Below, in pieces: positions 48,758 to 60,199 of a DNA stretch of 64,000 nt. The notes beneath the pieces are model-generated. The model had not been told where the DNA came from. It saw nothing but the letters and a program-made list of their open reading frames with translations, and ran no database searches. This DNA comes from Chondrus crispus. Taxonomy: Eukaryota; Rhodophyta; Florideophyceae; Gigartinales; Gigartinaceae. The first letter of the stretch is position 1, and the number at the start of each line of letters is the position of its first letter. The translations under genes were made by a program, and so were the position numbers. The stretch is from NCBI RefSeq assembly GCF_000350225.1, contig NW_005179069.1, positions 340,612 through 404,611 of the forward strand, given 5' to 3'.

Positions 48758-48760
48758 CTG
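46882..48760 (+). pseudogene. Unrecognised multi-frame gene in left arm
   Basis: Starts at ATG 46882 (MGKDKTNPTPPVSPRRAG) and is Pro-rich, then reads AELHDKSMREHPLLFAAAL to a TGA at 47158. The same frame continues past that and a second TGA at 47272, into YFCDTWQYRTEGERSYLDSM and RLRSETGYFVAYHMLEARQ. Near 47740 the frame changes to GQFEVCQGFWAEFGPVLTYY and stops at 48000. A Pro/Ser-rich segment follows (48032 onward) and a helical end, SEVYASLLRAHGVA, in another frame. No domain is recognised. The layout could be an element-encoded gag-like protein. AATAAA at 48879 may be its polyadenylation signal. The same gene, same lesions, lies in the right arm. Confidence 0.5.
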
Positions 48761-51489
48761 GTCCAACTCCATGAACCCTCCATTCCTCCGCTCCTTTCCA
48801 ATCCGACTTCCCACGTCCGGTCCATACCAAGAACCGATCGGTGACACTTAATTAGCTGCGTCGTAACGAACTCTGAAATAAAGTGTCCTGTGTGCCCATC
48901 TGTTGTTCTCAACATCCTCCTCATTTCCTTTCATAATTTTCCTTCTCTTTTTCCATGTCAATATTTCCTCCTCTTCATCTTCTCCATTTCGCCCTTCTCT
49001 TCCTTCGCTCGGCGTTTGTAAAACGCAACTCGTTACATGCCTGTACAGTTCATGAAAATACTGAACTGGCGGCGGACGATCCGCTAGGAAAGCTCTGTCC
49101 ATTAAATTCCGGGGCGGACAGAAACCAGGGTCATTCATTTTTTGTAGTTATGACGATCTAGGCTTTACCCTTCCTGCCCTTGGAAGCGTCCCTCACGTTC
49201 GCAGATTCGTATTCGTGACGCGATTGGTCATGAAACGACAATGACGTCGCCTCTGGGCTCTTTCGAGGCGTCTTCCGTACTGTTGAATTGCCACCTAAGT
49301 TGGCAAACCTGGGGGCAGCTGTGAATCAAACGTTCGAATTTGATAAAATTTGGTCGTCTTCCGAACAATCGTCGGAGACCTCAATGTTTCCTTATTATAG
49401 CATCGGCATATCCGCTGGTTGCGCTGATGACGATTCGGTTTTATGATTGCCGGCGATGCTGCTCGTACCACGCCGAAACGGAGAATTACTGTCCCCTTAT
49501 AGACGTCCATAGATGGTGGAGGAGACGATTGAGGTTCCTCATACACGTCCGTTCATACGTCTCACAATTTTTGTAGACCGCCTCTCAATGAGCTACCAGT
49601 TGGGTCATGCCCCTTTTTGGTCGCGTGCCCGACGGACATGTCTCCTCTTGACAATTTCCGACTCGAAGTCGGGGTCTCGACTGCGCAAAGATTAATGTTC
49701 AGGTTCACTGCGCTTGTGTCCCTCGTGAATCGCATGGTCGTGCGAAATCGGGGATTTGCGGTTGCTTTGACACAGCAAATGGAGAGCGTCTGGACACTTG
49801 CAACGTTTTGGGCGGACGGTCTCGAGATCGGTCATCGCATTCTCGGAGTGTAACTCCAATTTTCCCTTTTGATTCGAGTCCCTGGCGATGATCGCACCAA
49901 AAAAGTAAAACAAAGTCTTTGAATACCGTAGAGACTTGGTCCACTTATCTCCCATACACTCCTCCGGAGTGTTCAGGCATGTGCTTGGCCTTGTTGGTCA
50001 CTCTCTGTCCGAAGAATGTCTCTTTCAAACATCCGTTCCGGCTTGGGGTCCAAGCCGCCGATCCCATCTTCTCGTGTCCTTGTGTGCTCGCTCCTCATTG
50101 CATTTTCTTTTCCTTGTGAGGCCCCTCAGTTTCCCTGACCTCGGGAAAGAGCAAGCTCGCTCATTCTGTTTTCCATGCGCGACGTCGTCAACGGGCACAG
50201 TGCGTCGCGCTGGTTACCTCCACATCAAGGTCCTTGATGCCTTATTACCTCATCGGTACGTCCACGAGGGGTCCCGGGCTCCATCTCCTATTTTCTACCC
50301 GTGAAAAAAAACATTCCGACGGACCTGGTGAAAACATGGTCTACTTCGTGGCGCGTCCATCTTCATAGAGAGTTCGTAACACAGTAGGTGTGCGCACATG
50401 TTACGTCTGAGAGAGGGTCTTTTCGTGTCAGGTGACGTGGTGGTTGCGATCGCGACTTTGATTGTCGCTGGTTGGTGTCGTCTCCCTCCGAGGGAGACAC
50501 TGTATCTCCAACGAAGTCTCAACTTCCATGGTAAAATGCGTGAGCTTCCTGCCACATGAGGGGATCCCTTCTTCTTCTCCTTGCTTGATCCCTGTGTAAC
50601 ACACCTTGAAAGGGATATCTGCACGCCTCTTCGGCTTCCTGTACGCTCCCACGATCCCCAAAATGAACAAAGAGAAAGAAAAAACAAAGAGCTCGTCGAA
50701 TCCTGACGACGTGGTTGAGTCTCACTTCCCTGAGAGTTCCAGCCGTCCGCTTCTTTGGGGTGGCACGTGGCTTTGGGGGCGGTACTGTGCGTACGACTTG
50801 CACTTGCCAATACTTATCCAGCATCCCTTGAGCTCGTCGCGACTCGTTTTCCTAAAAATTGATTCAAAATTCGCAGTGGTGCTTTGTGCTCCACACTGGT
50901 TACGCAACACTTGTCCGAGTGTCTCTTCTGTGAAGTACTGTACTGTTGCGCTTCAGTACACGTGTCGGAAGCTCTCTGAAAGGGCGGCAATGCCTGCGAA
51001 AGGAAATAAGCGCGGTCACGGACGAGCACCGGCCAACGGGGGAATTGCGACTGGAAGTAGGGAGCGGAGCCGCGGGGCGGACGCGAAGAGAAAGGGTGGG
51101 GACTGTGCGAAGGGGAAAAGGGGCGCAGGGGGGTCATGTGTGGGGCCAGGGGGTCGCGGGGGATGGGAGACGGAGCGCGGGAGACAGCGTTCCGAGCGCT
51201 TGAGGTGGCGAGAGGGCGCAGATTAGGTAGGATAAAAGGAACCTGCCGCAGCAGGGCGGACGAGAAAAAGGAGAAGGGCATCAAGTGAATTGGAGAGGCC
51301 GAGATCAGGTGGATTCCTGAGAAGTCGAGTGGATTCTCGACGAGCGGAGGCTTGCACCGGGTGGATTCCCGCCAACAGCCTCTGGCCAGCAAATTAAACT
51401 TGAGTTGACGGTGCCCAAGGGACCGGGCACAACATTACAAATTTGTAAGTGCAGTCAACCGAGCAACGAACGACAAACTTGCGTCGGAA
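48758..51489. other. 2.7 kb without a supported gene
   Basis: Only short overlapping frames are found (longest about 206 codons at 50606-51226, low complexity at its end). A possible gypsy LTR or leader should lie in the last 300 bases; TTACAAATTTGTAA at about 51434 is a palindrome there, but no matching 3' copy exists in the window. Confidence 0.4.
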
Positions 51490-52742
51490 ATGGATTCTGG
51501 ACAAAGGGCCGACATGAGTCCGGACAGAAACCACAATCCGGAACCCGAACGTTGGGGCGTTGGTGCGGACGAACGCCCATCAGTGGCAGAAGCTATCAGC
51601 CCAGTGACTCCTGTCGGACCCGCCGCAGCCGCGACACGGCAAAGCGTTCTCCGAGCTGAGCCGAATCAAACTGAAAGATTGCTTCAGGCCTTGGCCTCGG
51701 TCAAGGACGTCATGGGCAAGATACTGGAGCACTTGAGCCGAAACACAGCCGCTGTGGTACAGGTCGGAGACTCCGTGACCGACCTCAGCGTCCCGGTCGA
51801 GACATGTATGCGACTTGACAGAAGCACAGTCAAGAAGGGTGCAATTGTCGAGAAGGAACCTGATGAGGGATGTGGCTCCAACCAATCTGTTGAGTTCACA
51901 CAAGCACGACAGGTTGAACAGCACAATCGAAATGTTCTGCAGCCCCATGCAGCCTTCAAGATTTACTCTAGTGCTATGGAACCAGTTCGAATTGATAAGC
52001 CCGGCGACGGCAATTTTTTGCCGCACAAAACGCGTGGAACCGGCTCTGTCATGATTTCCCAGTCATGGCCGGAGACCATCGCCGCCTTCTCCCTTGTGCT
52101 TTTTCAGGAAGCGCTTTGGCAATCTACGAATCAGTCGCTGCGGAAAAGTTGGAATCTACGGCAGAAGAGCTGTGGCAGGAACTAGGTCCGCGACTATGCA
52201 ATGCAGGCCATAGAAGGGCACTCCGTCTACAGTTCGATACTGTCAGTCGGCAGGAAGGCAAGGACACGGTTAGTGATTTTGCTGGCCGTGTGCGAGCATC
52301 AGCCCTGATGCTCCCCAACACGATCTCCGATGAGATCATGCTGGATCGCTTCGTACAGTCACTACCTGCAAATATGCGCAATTTGGCATTGTCTATTCCG
52401 GGAACATTTGACGAAGTCACATCCCGTGTTTCCATGATGACGCTAGCAAGAGCATCCGAAATTAATCGGACGCGGTTCTGACATGAGCGCGTACAGCAAA
52501 TTTCCGAAAGGCCGGCAGACGCGGACCGCGGGACGGCCGCTCCGATTGGTGGGCAGGTCAAGGGAGGGTCACCAGGAGACTGGATCGAGACAGCAAAATG
52601 TTACCGCTGCGGCTTCAAGGGACACCTTGCGGCAGACTGTCCTGAGAAAATTCTCCGGTCACGGAGCAAGGGAGTGCCGACTATAGGGAAAGGGAGGGCG
52701 AGCGCCTTGGGTCGCGAGGCGCAACTGCCCAACCGGAACTAG
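51490..52742 (+). pseudogene. Gypsy Gag with zinc knuckle, broken
   Basis: ATG 51490 opens a disordered N-terminus and a helix. The frame shifts near 52065-52100 into the capsid-like segment FSGSALAIYESVAAEKL...RFVQSLPANMRNLAL. A TGA at 52479 interrupts; the same frame then gives a canonical knuckle, CYRCGFKGHLAADC (52599-52640), with C-x2-C-x4-H-x4-C spacing, and ends at TAG 52740. Confidence 0.8.
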
Positions 52743-52744
52743 CG

Positions 52745-55640
52745 ACTAGTGGCACGGAGGTGCCGCTAGCGGACGCGGAGCCTGTATGTGGCTGCCCTGA
52801 TGATGGCCCCTGTGGTCGCCAAGATGTCGCCGTACAGGTAGATGTCGGTGAGGAAGCCGTCTGGGTTCCTCTGGATACCGGGGCACGGTCCGTGTGGGTC
52901 GACCGGAGGTGGTTCGAGGACCACGGCGGAGTATGGATGACAGATTGTTCCCGTGCTGTGACAGCAGATGGGAATGAAATGGGCGTCTGTGGAAGGGGAA
53001 CGCTGCGTTTCAGACTTTGGGGAGGATTTTTTTCGGAGTCGGTACGAGTTGCATCGCGTTTGCCTTCCAAACTACTACTCGGGAGTCAATTTTGGAAAAG
53101 GCACGGCCTAATCCTCAACCTCGGTACCATGAGAGGCAAAATCAAGGCGTACGGGCGGCGGCTGGAAGAGAGAGTGTCACGGTGCCGGGAAATCCGGCTG
53201 GATCTCGAGACAGCAGGGGCGATCGAGGGTGTGGATGTGGATGACGCAATTCGGGAGTTAGATCTGTCTCATTTTCATCCAAAGACGTCTTTACAAGGGA
53301 GGCTTCGACAGATTTTATGGACACGGCGCCAGGTTTTCAAAGCCCTGAGACACATCCGCGGAGTGCAACCCACCATCACATTGATGGGAGGCGACAAGCC
53401 CGTGTGCTCCCCGGTCCGACGCAGATCTCCGAAGGAGGACGAGTTGGAGCGGACAGCAATGCAGAGGCTCCTCAAGATGGGAGTCGTGGAGCACGCGTCT
53501 TCTCCCTGGGCAGCATGTAATGTGTTCGTCCGAAAAAAGGACGGATCTACGAGAGTCACTTCTGATTTTCGAGGCCTAAACGCGGCTACAGTTGGGGATT
53601 CATACCCAATGGAGGACGTACGCTGTACTTTGGACTGGATGGGCAGCAAGCGCGTCTTCTCAACGTTTGACCTGAAGGATGGATTTTTTCAGGTTAGCCT
53701 AGCAGATATATATACCTATATACACCGCTATACGGACCTTCATCGGTCTACTTAGGTATGTACGCCTCCCGCAAGGACTCAAGAACTCACCCGCGGTGTT
53801 CCAGCGAGTGGTGAATTCCATCTTGGGAGGTCGGAAGAGCAGGGATGTCTGGGCTTTCATGGATGATATCAGTATGGGAACGCAGACGGCGCAGGAACAC
53901 CTCCAGAGCTTACAATCGGTGCTTGACACGTTTCTGGCGGCAGGGGCGCGGCCAAAGTTTTCTAAGTGCGCGTTTGGGGTACAGGAAGGGGAGTTGCTCG
54001 GGCCTCGGATCGGAAGGCAGGAGATGAAGCCCTCTGACCTGCATGTGCAGGACATCCGGGACCTGCGGCAACCGCAAAATGGCGAGGACCTCATGCGATT
54101 TTTGGGGTTGGCAAACTACTTCGCAGGGTTTGTCAACCATTTGGCCGATGTCGCCGGACCCCTTTATGCGGTCCTCAGGGGTACGGGCTTCAACAAGCGC
54201 AAGCCCCCTGGAAAAAGGCTCATAATTTCGGATTGGAGCTCGCGGTGGGGCGATGCACAAACCGAGGCTTGGAGGCACACCAAGGGTGGCCTGAGCCACC
54301 CGGACTTTCTGGTCTCTCCGCGGAGAGGTGCCCCGAGGAGGCTGCTGACGGACACAAGCGGGTACGGGATTGGAGGTGTGCTCCTACAGGAGTCCGACGC
54401 AAGCAGTTGGAGACCGGTGGCCTTCACAAGCCGCAAGATGACAGACGCAGAGGTTCGGTACACGGTGACGGAGCGAGAATGTCTCGCGATTGTGCATGCG
54501 TTTAGGAAGTGGAGATGCTACCTTCACGGCGAGCCGCCTGGTTGTTGAGACGGACCATCTTTCTCTAAAGTGGTTAATGAGCCTGAAGGAGCCGAGGGGT
54601 AGGCTCGCCCGATGGATGGTCAAAGTCCAAGAATTCGAATTCTCCGTCAAGTACACCCCCGGCGCTTCGATGGTGGTACCCGACGCCCTGAGCAGGGACG
54701 CCGTGGAGAAGCCGATGTGCCAGCGATGCTTCGGGGTGATAGGGCGGTCAGTGGACGTGGAGGAGACTGCGGGGGCCATCGAAGAGCCCGGATCGGCTCA
54801 GGCCCTTGTAGGCGGAGGGTCCACAAAGGAGCTACGCGCGGCGCAAGGAAGACAGTGTGCTGAGGAACTGGAGCACTCACGGAGCGAAGAAGGGGGAAAT
54901 TCGTCATCGACCGTCAAGGCCTTCTTGGCAAGAGCAGTCGTCGAAATTGTCAGATTACCATCCCCCGCTCGCTTGTCCCTTCAGTTTTGAGCTTCGCTCG
55001 TGGTTCCCGACTTTGCGGACACTATGGCGTTCGTCGTACGCAGGAGAGGATTGCCGGCCAATTTTGGTGGCCTGGCTGGAGGGAAGACGCCCAAGCGAGA
55101 GTAGGGGAACGTGTTGCATGCGCGGGCGTGAAGGCTCCGAGGCCCACACGCAACGCACCTATGCAGGTGTATCACCCTTTACGCAGATTTTCGCAAGTCG
55201 CCGTGGATGTGCAGACGGTCACACCAAGGACTTCGAGAGGGAATCTCAAGATACTCGTCCTCGTAGACACGTTCACACGCTTCGCGCGGGCGGTGGCGAT
55301 TCCCGACGAGAAGGCCTAGACAATCGCAGCCGCAATAGTGGGGGAATGGGTTTCTATCTTTGGTCTGATGGAATGCCTACTTTCGGACCGGGGTCCCAAT
55401 TTTATCGGGAAAGCGGTGTCAGGGATGTCGGACGCCCTGGATGTGAGAAGGGTTACGACGTCCGCTTTCCACGCGCAGACCAACGGGTGCGTTGAAAGTT
55501 TCAACCGCACACTTGCCCAGGACCTAGCGTGTTTCAAGCCTGAAGGCCAGGAAGAACGGGAGCCCTTCTGTAGGCACCGAGAGGCAAGTAGGCCCAGAAA
55601 TGTTAATAATCGCATCGCCTCTGGTCGGCGGCCTCTTGCG
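52745..55640 (+). pseudogene. Gypsy Pol (protease, RT, RNase H, integrase), broken
   Basis: Protease: VPLDTGARSVWV near 52870. RT: SSPWAACNVFVRKKDGSTR, SDFRGLNA and TFDLKDGFFQV. A TA-rich insertion near 53705-53725 then shifts the frame; RT resumes with RLPQGLKNSPAVFQRV and the catalytic AFMDDISMGT near 53860, and FSKCAFG. RNase H: LLTDTSGYGIGGVL and TVTERECLAIVHAFRKWR. A second shift falls near 54520, before ETDHLSLKWL and the end at PDALSRD. Integrase: HYGVRRTQ with a degenerate Cys pair, Asp in AVDVQTV, Asp in LLSDRGPNF and Glu in GCVESFNR, with a TAG at 55317. A complete but dead polyprotein. Confidence 0.85.
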
Positions 55641-55999
55641 GATGAGCAAAGTAAGAGAGATGGTAACAGGGGATGTGCGACTGCAGTAGCAGGGACGCAA
55701 TAAACAAGCAAAAGAGGAGGAAGGAAGTGATGAGGAAGATGCGACCGCGGCGACGGGGCGCAGAAGGAGAAGAAAAGGAAAAGAAGAGGAGGTCTGTACC
55801 GCAGGTTAAAGAGGAGGAAGTCTGTGGTGACGCAGGGCATGAGAAAAGAGGAGGCAATTTGAAGGATGAAGGAGTACTCAGGAGGGTTTCATTTATTTTC
55901 CCAAGGGATGAGGGTGACGTTGCGAACAGCACCACTACGACGAGGTACCACCTCATGAGCTGGAGGTCGAGGGCAAATTACGGAGGCGACTCACGGAAG
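55641..55999. other. Short spacer between gypsy element and right arm
   Basis: Purine-rich, reading as Lys/Glu/Arg-rich peptide in one frame with no motif. I do not call a gene. Confidence 0.4.
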
Positions 56000-57871
56000 G
56001 ATTTACCCTCCGGAAGAGATGTGAGTAGTCGAGCGAGGATCTTGAGGTCCTCCAACGAAGCCTCTTTGATGGCTTCCGCCGCAACGCCATGAGCCCGCAG
56101 GAGGGAAGCGTACACCTCCGAGGTAGGACAAAGTTTTTTGGAATTTTTGGGTGAAGGAGAAGTCGCCTCACGCGACGCTGGCTTGAGGTCACGTTTTGGA
56201 GAGAGGAGAAGAGGGGTCGATTCCCCTTCGCTTTTGGGAATTGCACGGACAGACAGGCTCTCAGTGGCCTCTGGCCTTGTAGATCTGACCTCTAACGGGC
56301 ACGCTGGGGTGAGAGCGCGTGCAGGGAGAGATGGCGGAGGATGTATGAGCTGGGACCTCAAGTGGATTAACGGCACAGCTGGTGAGGCCGGCTGGACAGT
56401 GGAGGAAGAGGGAGCCGCGGGTGCTACAGGAGGCGTAGCGGGAGTGACGCAAGAACGCGGAGACGAAGGTGGTGATGGCTTTGTGCAGATATTGGAGACT
56501 CGGGGGTCTGTGGGTATAACCTGTGCGGTGACGGGGAGGGGAATTTGATTCCCAAATCGGCGGCTCAGCTGAGCTTCCGCTGCTGAACACAGGGACTCTG
56601 ACCACGGGTTGAACCAGGCAAAGTCGCCTGCTGCACAGTGAGTCCGTCTGGGGGAGAATGATGGGCGTTGGTGCGTGACGGAGCGGGAAGAATTTTGACG
56701 CGTAATCGCGTCCCAGTTCACGCTCCCTATTTTTCGAGCAGCGAATCGACTTAGCTATCAACATCCGCACCGCCCAGAGGGACTGTGAAATCGAGCATTT
56801 TCATGAGTTCGATGAGTTTGGGAGGCAGAAACCGAAGGCGCCAGCAGTCATAGGTTTCCCAGAGTAGTGTCGCTGCCACTTTCACACACCATTGGGTGAG
56901 GAATACGACCCAAAGCCCGTACCGCGCATCGCAAAGATACCTCCCGTAATAAGTGAGCACAGGACCAAACTCTGCCCAAAAACCCTGACACACTTCGAAC
57001 TGTCCCCACCAGGAAGGGATTTTTGATAAAGATTTGTGTAATGGTCTCGCGCAATTTGTCGCGCCTCTAGCATGTGGTATGCTACGAAGTAGCCGGTTTC
57101 CGAACGGAGACGACGCTCCACTCGTACAGTATGTTGGAAGAAGGGAAGGTTCCCACGTTTGAGATGACGGAATTTTTCCGGAATGATGGCTCGCGTCCAG
57201 AACATGGCTTCGTTGGTGGCAGTCCGTTGGTTATACCAAAGGCGATTTGCCTCTCTTACGGGGTCCCCGGCGGTCCAGTTGATCATGCTGTCTAAGTAAG
57301 ATCGCTCTCCTTCCGTACGGTACTGCCAGGTGTCACAAAAATAACTGGCAGGTATGAGACCGTCGGTCAGTGGTAATTCGAGGCGATCGCAGACGACGGA
57401 CACAAACCGCACGGAGACTGAACGACGGCCGTAAGGAGAGGAGCCGCGCAGAATAGAAGGAGGAACCGCGATGCGGGCTCACCAATCGTAGGAATGGATG
57501 GCCACGAGGGGGAGGTGACCGGGTAATGTACCAGCGCCGTCGGCAAATTTATTTTCGACACTCATGGTGTCGCGAACGCCAAGATCGAAGAATCAAAGAG
57601 CAGCCGCGAACAAGAGGGGATGCTCACGCATGGACTTGTCGTGTAGTTCTGCGGGGGAGGCGTAGCGACGAGGAGAAGGAGTAATTTGGGGAGTGGGTTG
57701 GACAATCCGTTGTGAAGGAGGATCGTCAGGGGGAAGTCGGGGAACGGAAGGAAGACCACCGAAAGCCCGAGGTTGGGAAGGATGGCCAACTCCAAGGCGT
57801 TGGCGGATAACATTATCGCCCGCGCGCCTCGGCGACACAGGAGGTGTGGGGTTCGTCTTGTCCTTGCCCAT
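56000..57871 (-). pseudogene. Unrecognised multi-frame gene in right arm
   Basis: A near-identical copy of the left-arm gene starting at ATG 57871, with single residue changes such as Arg to Gly in PRAFGGLPSV and Trp to Arg in CWRLRFLPP. It shares both TGA codons and the mid-gene frame change. An A-run length difference near the end lets this copy read through to TSEVYASLLRAHGVAAEAI and LEDLKILARLLTSLPEGK in one frame, which the left copy does not. That part is helical and probably the true C-terminus. Function unknown. Confidence 0.5.
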
Positions 57872-59045
57872 GGTGACCGCCGGTCAGGGGAAAGCAAAAA
57901 AAGAGTCGAGATGGAAAATGCAGCTGGACATCAAGGAGCGAAGCAGATGCGCAAGGACGCTCAGAAGGGGATATGTAGTGCAATAAGGGGTTGCACAAGG
58001 AGGTGAGGGAAAAAGAAACTAAGTTGGAATGTGAATACTGTAGTCCGGGATTGGGGGACACACGTGTGAATATTTGTACAGTTTTTATTTTAATTATTAA
58101 TTTTATTTAGTTAATTAGTCAGTATTAATTGTGCTGACATTAGATTAGATCTAGGATCTAGCGCCGCGAGCTACTGTAGTGGCTCCGGCTGGGCGATATA
58201 TACCTTAGCCCGCTGACCACCAAGTCAGTAACGGTAACCCGAGTGGCCGGAGTTAGATCTCGCCTTCGTCGAAGACCGCTTCCGTTCACGCGACGCGCTT
58301 CACTTCTAAGCTGCTAACGACATCCTCTATTGCTCGGGGTCCCATTCATTTTCCTTATCCTTTACCATTCCTATTTCTATCTCTATCCCCTATCCATTTC
58401 TATTTCTGCCTCTATCCTTTTCTATCTGTTTGTGCCATCGGCATTGGTGGCGACCGATCCGGTGTAGGTGTTTTAGCCATCGGGCAACACGTTGTGTAGC
58501 GCTGCTACTTTTTGATGTTCCGTAGGAAGGCTGTTGTAACGGCGCCTCCGTCCAAGGTCTAACTGTATAAGACAGAGTTAGTACCACCAACCGCGATCGC
58601 GATCGCGCTGGTGAGGGTGTTCTTAGCCTTCGGGCAACACGTCGGTAGTAGCGTTGCTACACGGTTACGATCCCGTCGGTTAGTTCTGAACAAGCTCCCG
58701 TCGAAGACCTTGAATTATACGCAAGGTGCTGAAGACGCTCGTCGAGCATTGGCCTTACAACCCAGCGAACCGCGGTTACAATCTCGTACACAAGCCCAAC
58801 CCGTACTCGCCGAGCACTTAAGTCTTCACAAGTCTCTACCACCAGAATCCTCCCGAGCGGGGCATCTTTCCTTACCCCCCCGTCGGAGTTGAGGTACCAT
58901 GGGCCGCAAGCCCACACAAGGGGAAAGGGAGTCTCGAACGCTCCGTAGCGGGTGCCATCAGCAGTGGTTGTTTCTGTTGTTGTTTTTCTTCTTTTTGTTT
59001 GACCGTCGGACTGTGTTTGCGGCCTGCCACGCACATTGCACTACA
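56000..59045 (-). repeat. Right arm of large inverted duplication
   Basis: The reverse complement of the left arm (45030-48757 without its solo LTR). The outer edge on the minus strand begins TGTAGTGCAATGTGCGTGGC. Together with its partner it could form a cruciform or hairpin RNA with a 7.2 kb loop. Confidence 0.85.
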
Positions 59046-59446
59046 ACGGGCAAGCTCGACCGACTTGGAAGCGTATTAATCCGCGTGCGTCTCGCAGGGA
59101 CTAAGTGAAGCGACGATGAATGGATCCTTCGCGTTGCAAGAGATCCGACGCAATTCTGCAATGGGAACAAAAACTTCATTGAAGTTACATTGTACGCTCT
59201 GGCAACGAACACAGAAGGAACGGGGTCTGATATGTTGCCATGTCGTCGGATGCAGGAAGAAGACGGTGTATCCGTGTGTGGAGGACCCTCATCCCCTAAT
59301 AATTGAGACACCCTCGGTTCAAATCTGACAAATACGAGAACGTGATGATTGGCATGCGCCTCGTAAGGAAAAGCAAGCTCCTCGGAGAGAACCATCGCGT
59401 GATAGAAAGTCCCACAAAATGTTGGTATGAAACCAAAACACAGTTG
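59046..59446. other. Gene-free spacer between inverted arm and copy B
   Basis: No motif or ORF is supported in these 400 bases. Confidence 0.4.
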
Positions 59447-60075
59447 TGTGGCATAATTGCCAACGACTACTGTATACATTAGATTTGCTATCAGATCTAG
59501 ATCTCGATGTAAGGTACGGACCTTACAGCGTGTGCGCGCGCTTATCTTACAGCGCGCGCCCGCACACGTGTACGACCCGTGTGCTGTCAGCCCGATGGCT
59601 GACAGTATTACAGTGCGGGACGACCCGCACTGGTGCAGTTGCACGGTACTGTACTATAGTATGATAACCTCGATTTGTGTATTAAATAGGAGGAAGGGCG
59701 CCGGAGGGGAGCTGACCAAGGTAGCTTGGTCACGATCCACGACGACGGCGCAACGGTCCAGCTTACTCTAATTAGCGCGACACCTTTGCGCGCCTTTTAG
59801 TTTGGGACCGGCACGGGTCGGGTTGCGCGACACGCGAGCGAGCCGGGATCGGCCTCCGCTCGTCAGCACTGGTACGTCACCCAGCGCTGCTTCGGGGCGT
59901 CGAGGCGTGGATCCGCTCGTGCGTGCGCGCGACCTACACCGACTCGCTCTACCACACTGCTACCGGGCCCGTGCTCGGTTCCGTGAGCAGAAGGAATCCC
60001 CCGTCTTCCGCCGATCAAGGGTCACCGTCGGACTGTTAGCTACACCCCTCCGCCGCTGGGGGTGTTTATGCTACA
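59447..60075 (+). repeat. LTR of gag-only family, copy B
   Basis: Begins TGTGGCATAATTGCC and ends GTTTATGCTACA, 629 bases. The second half aligns with copy A (CACTGGTACGTCACCCAGCG and GCTCTACCAC blocks), while the first half is strongly diverged, with its own palindrome TGTAAGGTACGGACCTTACA and CACGTG motif. Confidence 0.7.
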
Positions 60076-60076
60076 G

Positions 60077-60093
60077 TGGTCTCCGGACCTAGA
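60077..60093 (+). other. Putative primer-binding site, copy B
   Basis: TGGTCTCCGGACCTAGA lies one base after the LTR; its exact reverse complement is at 63033-63049. Confidence 0.65.
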
Positions 60094-60199
60094 ATACCCT
60101 CGCAGATCAACACGAGAAGATCGTCGCTGTCCTCCGCGTCCGAACGCCTCGTACGAACGTTCCATCCGCTCCGAAGCGGCAGACCTGAGTCCGGCCGCT

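Larger units (their letters stand above)
51490..55640 (+). mobile_element. Ty3/gypsy retrotransposon, decayed, no LTR pair found
   Basis: The order is gag, protease, RT, RNase H, integrase, which is diagnostic of Ty3/gypsy. The element lies between the two arms of the inverted duplication. Its 3' part is lost shortly after the integrase core, and no terminal repeats could be paired. Confidence 0.85.

Noticed and set aside
45030..59045. Inverted arms as the terminal repeats of a single giant DNA transposon
   Set aside because: The arms contain a broken gene and different-age sub-blocks, no terminal transposon signature or target duplication is seen, and the interior is a separate gypsy element.
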